Source of the DNA: Fuerstiella sp.
GTDB taxonomy: Bacteria; Planctomycetota; Planctomycetia; Planctomycetales; Planctomycetaceae
Assembly (NCBI GenBank): GCA_014238335.1
Contig: JABABI010000003.1
Coordinates: 1-45,562 of the forward strand
Direction: 5' to 3'
DNA: 45,562 bases
Shown here: piece by piece, positions 44,414 to 45,562 of the stretch
Layout of the letters: each line of letters begins with the position of its first letter
How positions within the stretch are numbered: the first letter of the stretch is position 1
Program-made: the position numbers and the translations under genes
The notes under the pieces: generated by a model
What the model was told of the DNA's origin: nothing
Databases searched by the model: none
The model's input: only the letters and a program-made list of their open reading frames with translations

Positions 44414-45538
44414 ATGACACTAAAAACTATCCTCCCCTTCCAGCTTATCGTTTTCCCGTTGTCAGCTTGCGCTCTTGGTTTTCAGGACAGCGACACCATA
44501 AGAAGGCTCGACCTGCCCGCTACCCCCTATAATTACAGCCAAATAGTTTTGCCGCCACACTTCACTGAAGCGGCCACAGGATACGACAACACTCCGTCGA
44601 ACAATCCAATCACCAATCACGGAGCAACACTCGGGCGAGTTCTGTTCTACGACAGGACACTTTCCGCGAACGGCACAGTCGCGTGCGCATCGTGCCACAA
44701 ACAAAAGCTGGCGTTCACTGATGAGAAAACACTGAGCGTCGGTTTCCGTGGTAAACCGGTAACCCGAAATTCGATGAGTCTGGTCAATGTTCGGTATTAC
44801 CGCAGCGGACGTTTCTTCTGGGACGAACGTGCGACGACGCTGGAAGAGCAAACGCTGATGCCCATCGAAAATCCTGTGGAAATGGGACACTCGCTGCCTG
44901 CGCTCGTCAAACAACTTCAGGCGGACGAAATCTACCCTCCATTGTTCCACAGCGCCTTCGGCAGCAGTGATGTCAACGCGGACCGCATAGGCAAAGCAAT
45001 GGCCCAGTTTATTCGGTCGATTGTCTCGTACCGTTCAAAATATGACGTGGGGCGAGCCGCAGTGGATTCCGTCCACGATCCCTTCCCCAACTTCACGGCT
45101 CAGGAAAACTATGGCAAGCAGCAATTCCTTGAACGCGGACAATGTGCGCAGTGCCACCTGCAGGACACGACCACTTCAGACCGGACTGGACAGTCCGCGT
45201 TTTTCTTTGTCGATGGCCCGGCAGTGAATGGCGTTGACGGAGAAGTCCGTGACTCGGATGCCGGCGTCGGTGGCCGAACGGGGGCCGCTAAGGACATGGG
45301 GGCATTCAAAGTCCCGTCGTTAAGAAACGTTGAGCTGACGGGGCCCTACATGCACGATGGACGATTCACGACCATTGATCGGGTGCTGGAACATTACAAT
45401 TGGAGCGTCCGCCCGCACCCCAATCTGGACCCACGACTCGCCGAAATCTCGGCTCAGGGTCTGGCGCTGCCAGAGCGCGAAAAAGAATTGGAATTTTTGG
45501 AATCCGCGTTGAAATTGAAAGCACCGGGTTTGTTTTGA
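44414..45538 (+). CDS. Di-heme cytochrome c peroxidase (CcpA/MauG family)
   Basis: The start is ATG 44414 (MTLKTILPFQLIVFPLSACA), a signal peptide or lipobox-like leader (LSAC), giving 374 residues. Both heme c sites are present: C91-A-S-C94-H95 and C244-A-Q-C247-H248. Typical peroxidase segments are LGRVLFYDRTLSANGTVACA, FTDEKTLSVG, RSGRFFWDERATTLEEQ, ENPVEMGHS and GAFKVPSLRNVELTGPYMHD. It reduces hydrogen peroxide in the periplasm using cytochrome c electrons. A cysteine at residue 19 could be lipidated. The stop lies 24 bases from the window edge. The shared leader with the cyclase gene carries three hairpins. Confidence 0.93.
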   Translation: MTLKTILPFQLIVFPLSACALGFQDSDTIRRLDLPATPYNYSQIVLPPHFTEAATGYDNTPSNNPITNHGATLGRVLFYDRTLSANGTVACASCHKQKLAFTDEKTLSVGFRGKPVTRNSMSLVNVRYYRSGRFFWDERATTLEEQTLMPIENPVEMGHSLPALVKQLQADEIYPPLFHSAFGSSDVNADRIGKAMAQFIRSIVSYRSKYDVGRAAVDSVHDPFPNFTAQENYGKQQFLERGQCAQCHLQDTTTSDRTGQSAFFFVDGPAVNGVDGEVRDSDAGVGGRTGAAKDMGAFKVPSLRNVELTGPYMHDGRFTTIDRVLEHYNWSVRPHPNLDPRLAEISAQGLALPEREKELEFLESALKLKAPGLF

Positions 45539-45562
45539 CCCCTACTCCCGTTCGGGATCCGA

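Overview
The window looks like chromosomal DNA of a planctomycete, probably of the Planctomycetaceae sensu lato. The pointers are families that are typical of that phylum: two DUF1080 (3-keto-disaccharide hydrolase-like) proteins, a DUF1501 protein, a PVC-type beta-propeller/HEAT 'membrane-bound dehydrogenase', formylglycine sulfatases, Tat-exported TIM-barrel, enolase-superfamily and Gfo/Idh/MocA-type sugar enzymes, an ECF sigma/anti-sigma pair, and large proline- or coiled-coil-rich secreted proteins. GC is moderate, genes are widely spaced, and strands alternate. No tRNA, rRNA, CRISPR array or insertion sequence was recognised.

Layout. 1-6.5 kb (minus): the start of a PVC-type dehydrogenase that runs off the left edge, a leucine-rich-repeat remnant, a translationally coupled pair (TIM-barrel epimerase plus DUF1080), and a secreted two-domain fasciclin protein. 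7.2-14.2 kb: a zone of decayed genes. An SDR/DUF2867 oxidoreductase, a DUF393 (DCC-type) protein, a small winged-helix regulator and a SulP transporter-carbonic anhydrase fusion are all broken by frameshifts and/or stop codons. A DUF3050 protein and a ferritin-like protein between them remain intact. 15-21.6 kb (minus): a PP2C/SpoIIE-type phosphatase, a sulfatase, an operon of ECF sigma factor, anti-sigma factor and PDZ protein, and a second DUF1080 protein. 22-25.6 kb: rimI, a dead sulfatase (catalytic Cys changed and three frameshifts), and threonine synthase with a strong shared terminator. 25.6-35 kb: an HtrA-like protease, a large proline-rich TPR protein, a GT2 glycosyltransferase with an extra C-terminal domain, creatininase-like and enolase-superfamily genes in divergent arrangement, DUF1501, and a Gfo/Idh/MocA oxidoreductase. 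35-45.5 kb: a 919-residue membrane-anchored coiled-coil protein containing two in-frame minisatellites, RNase D, an isoprenoid pair (DUF116-polyprenyl synthase fusion and a squalene-hopene-cyclase-like protein), and a di-heme cytochrome c peroxidase.

How the parts fit. Much of the window is polysaccharide scavenging in the usual planctomycete style: sulfatases, DUF1080, TIM-barrel, Gfo/Idh and enolase-superfamily enzymes. The isoprenoid pair is a likely two-step terpenoid unit, a chain-elongating prenyl synthase followed by a class II (protonation-initiated) cyclase. The most unusual non-coding signals are three hairpins in a row in the leader between the cyclase and the peroxidase, a 50-nt composite hairpin ahead of the 919-residue protein, a 10-bp inverted repeat ahead of the TIM-barrel/DUF1080 pair, and a 13-bp perfect hairpin upstream of the broken SulP gene. 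The density of pseudogenes is the most notable feature at the scale of the window.
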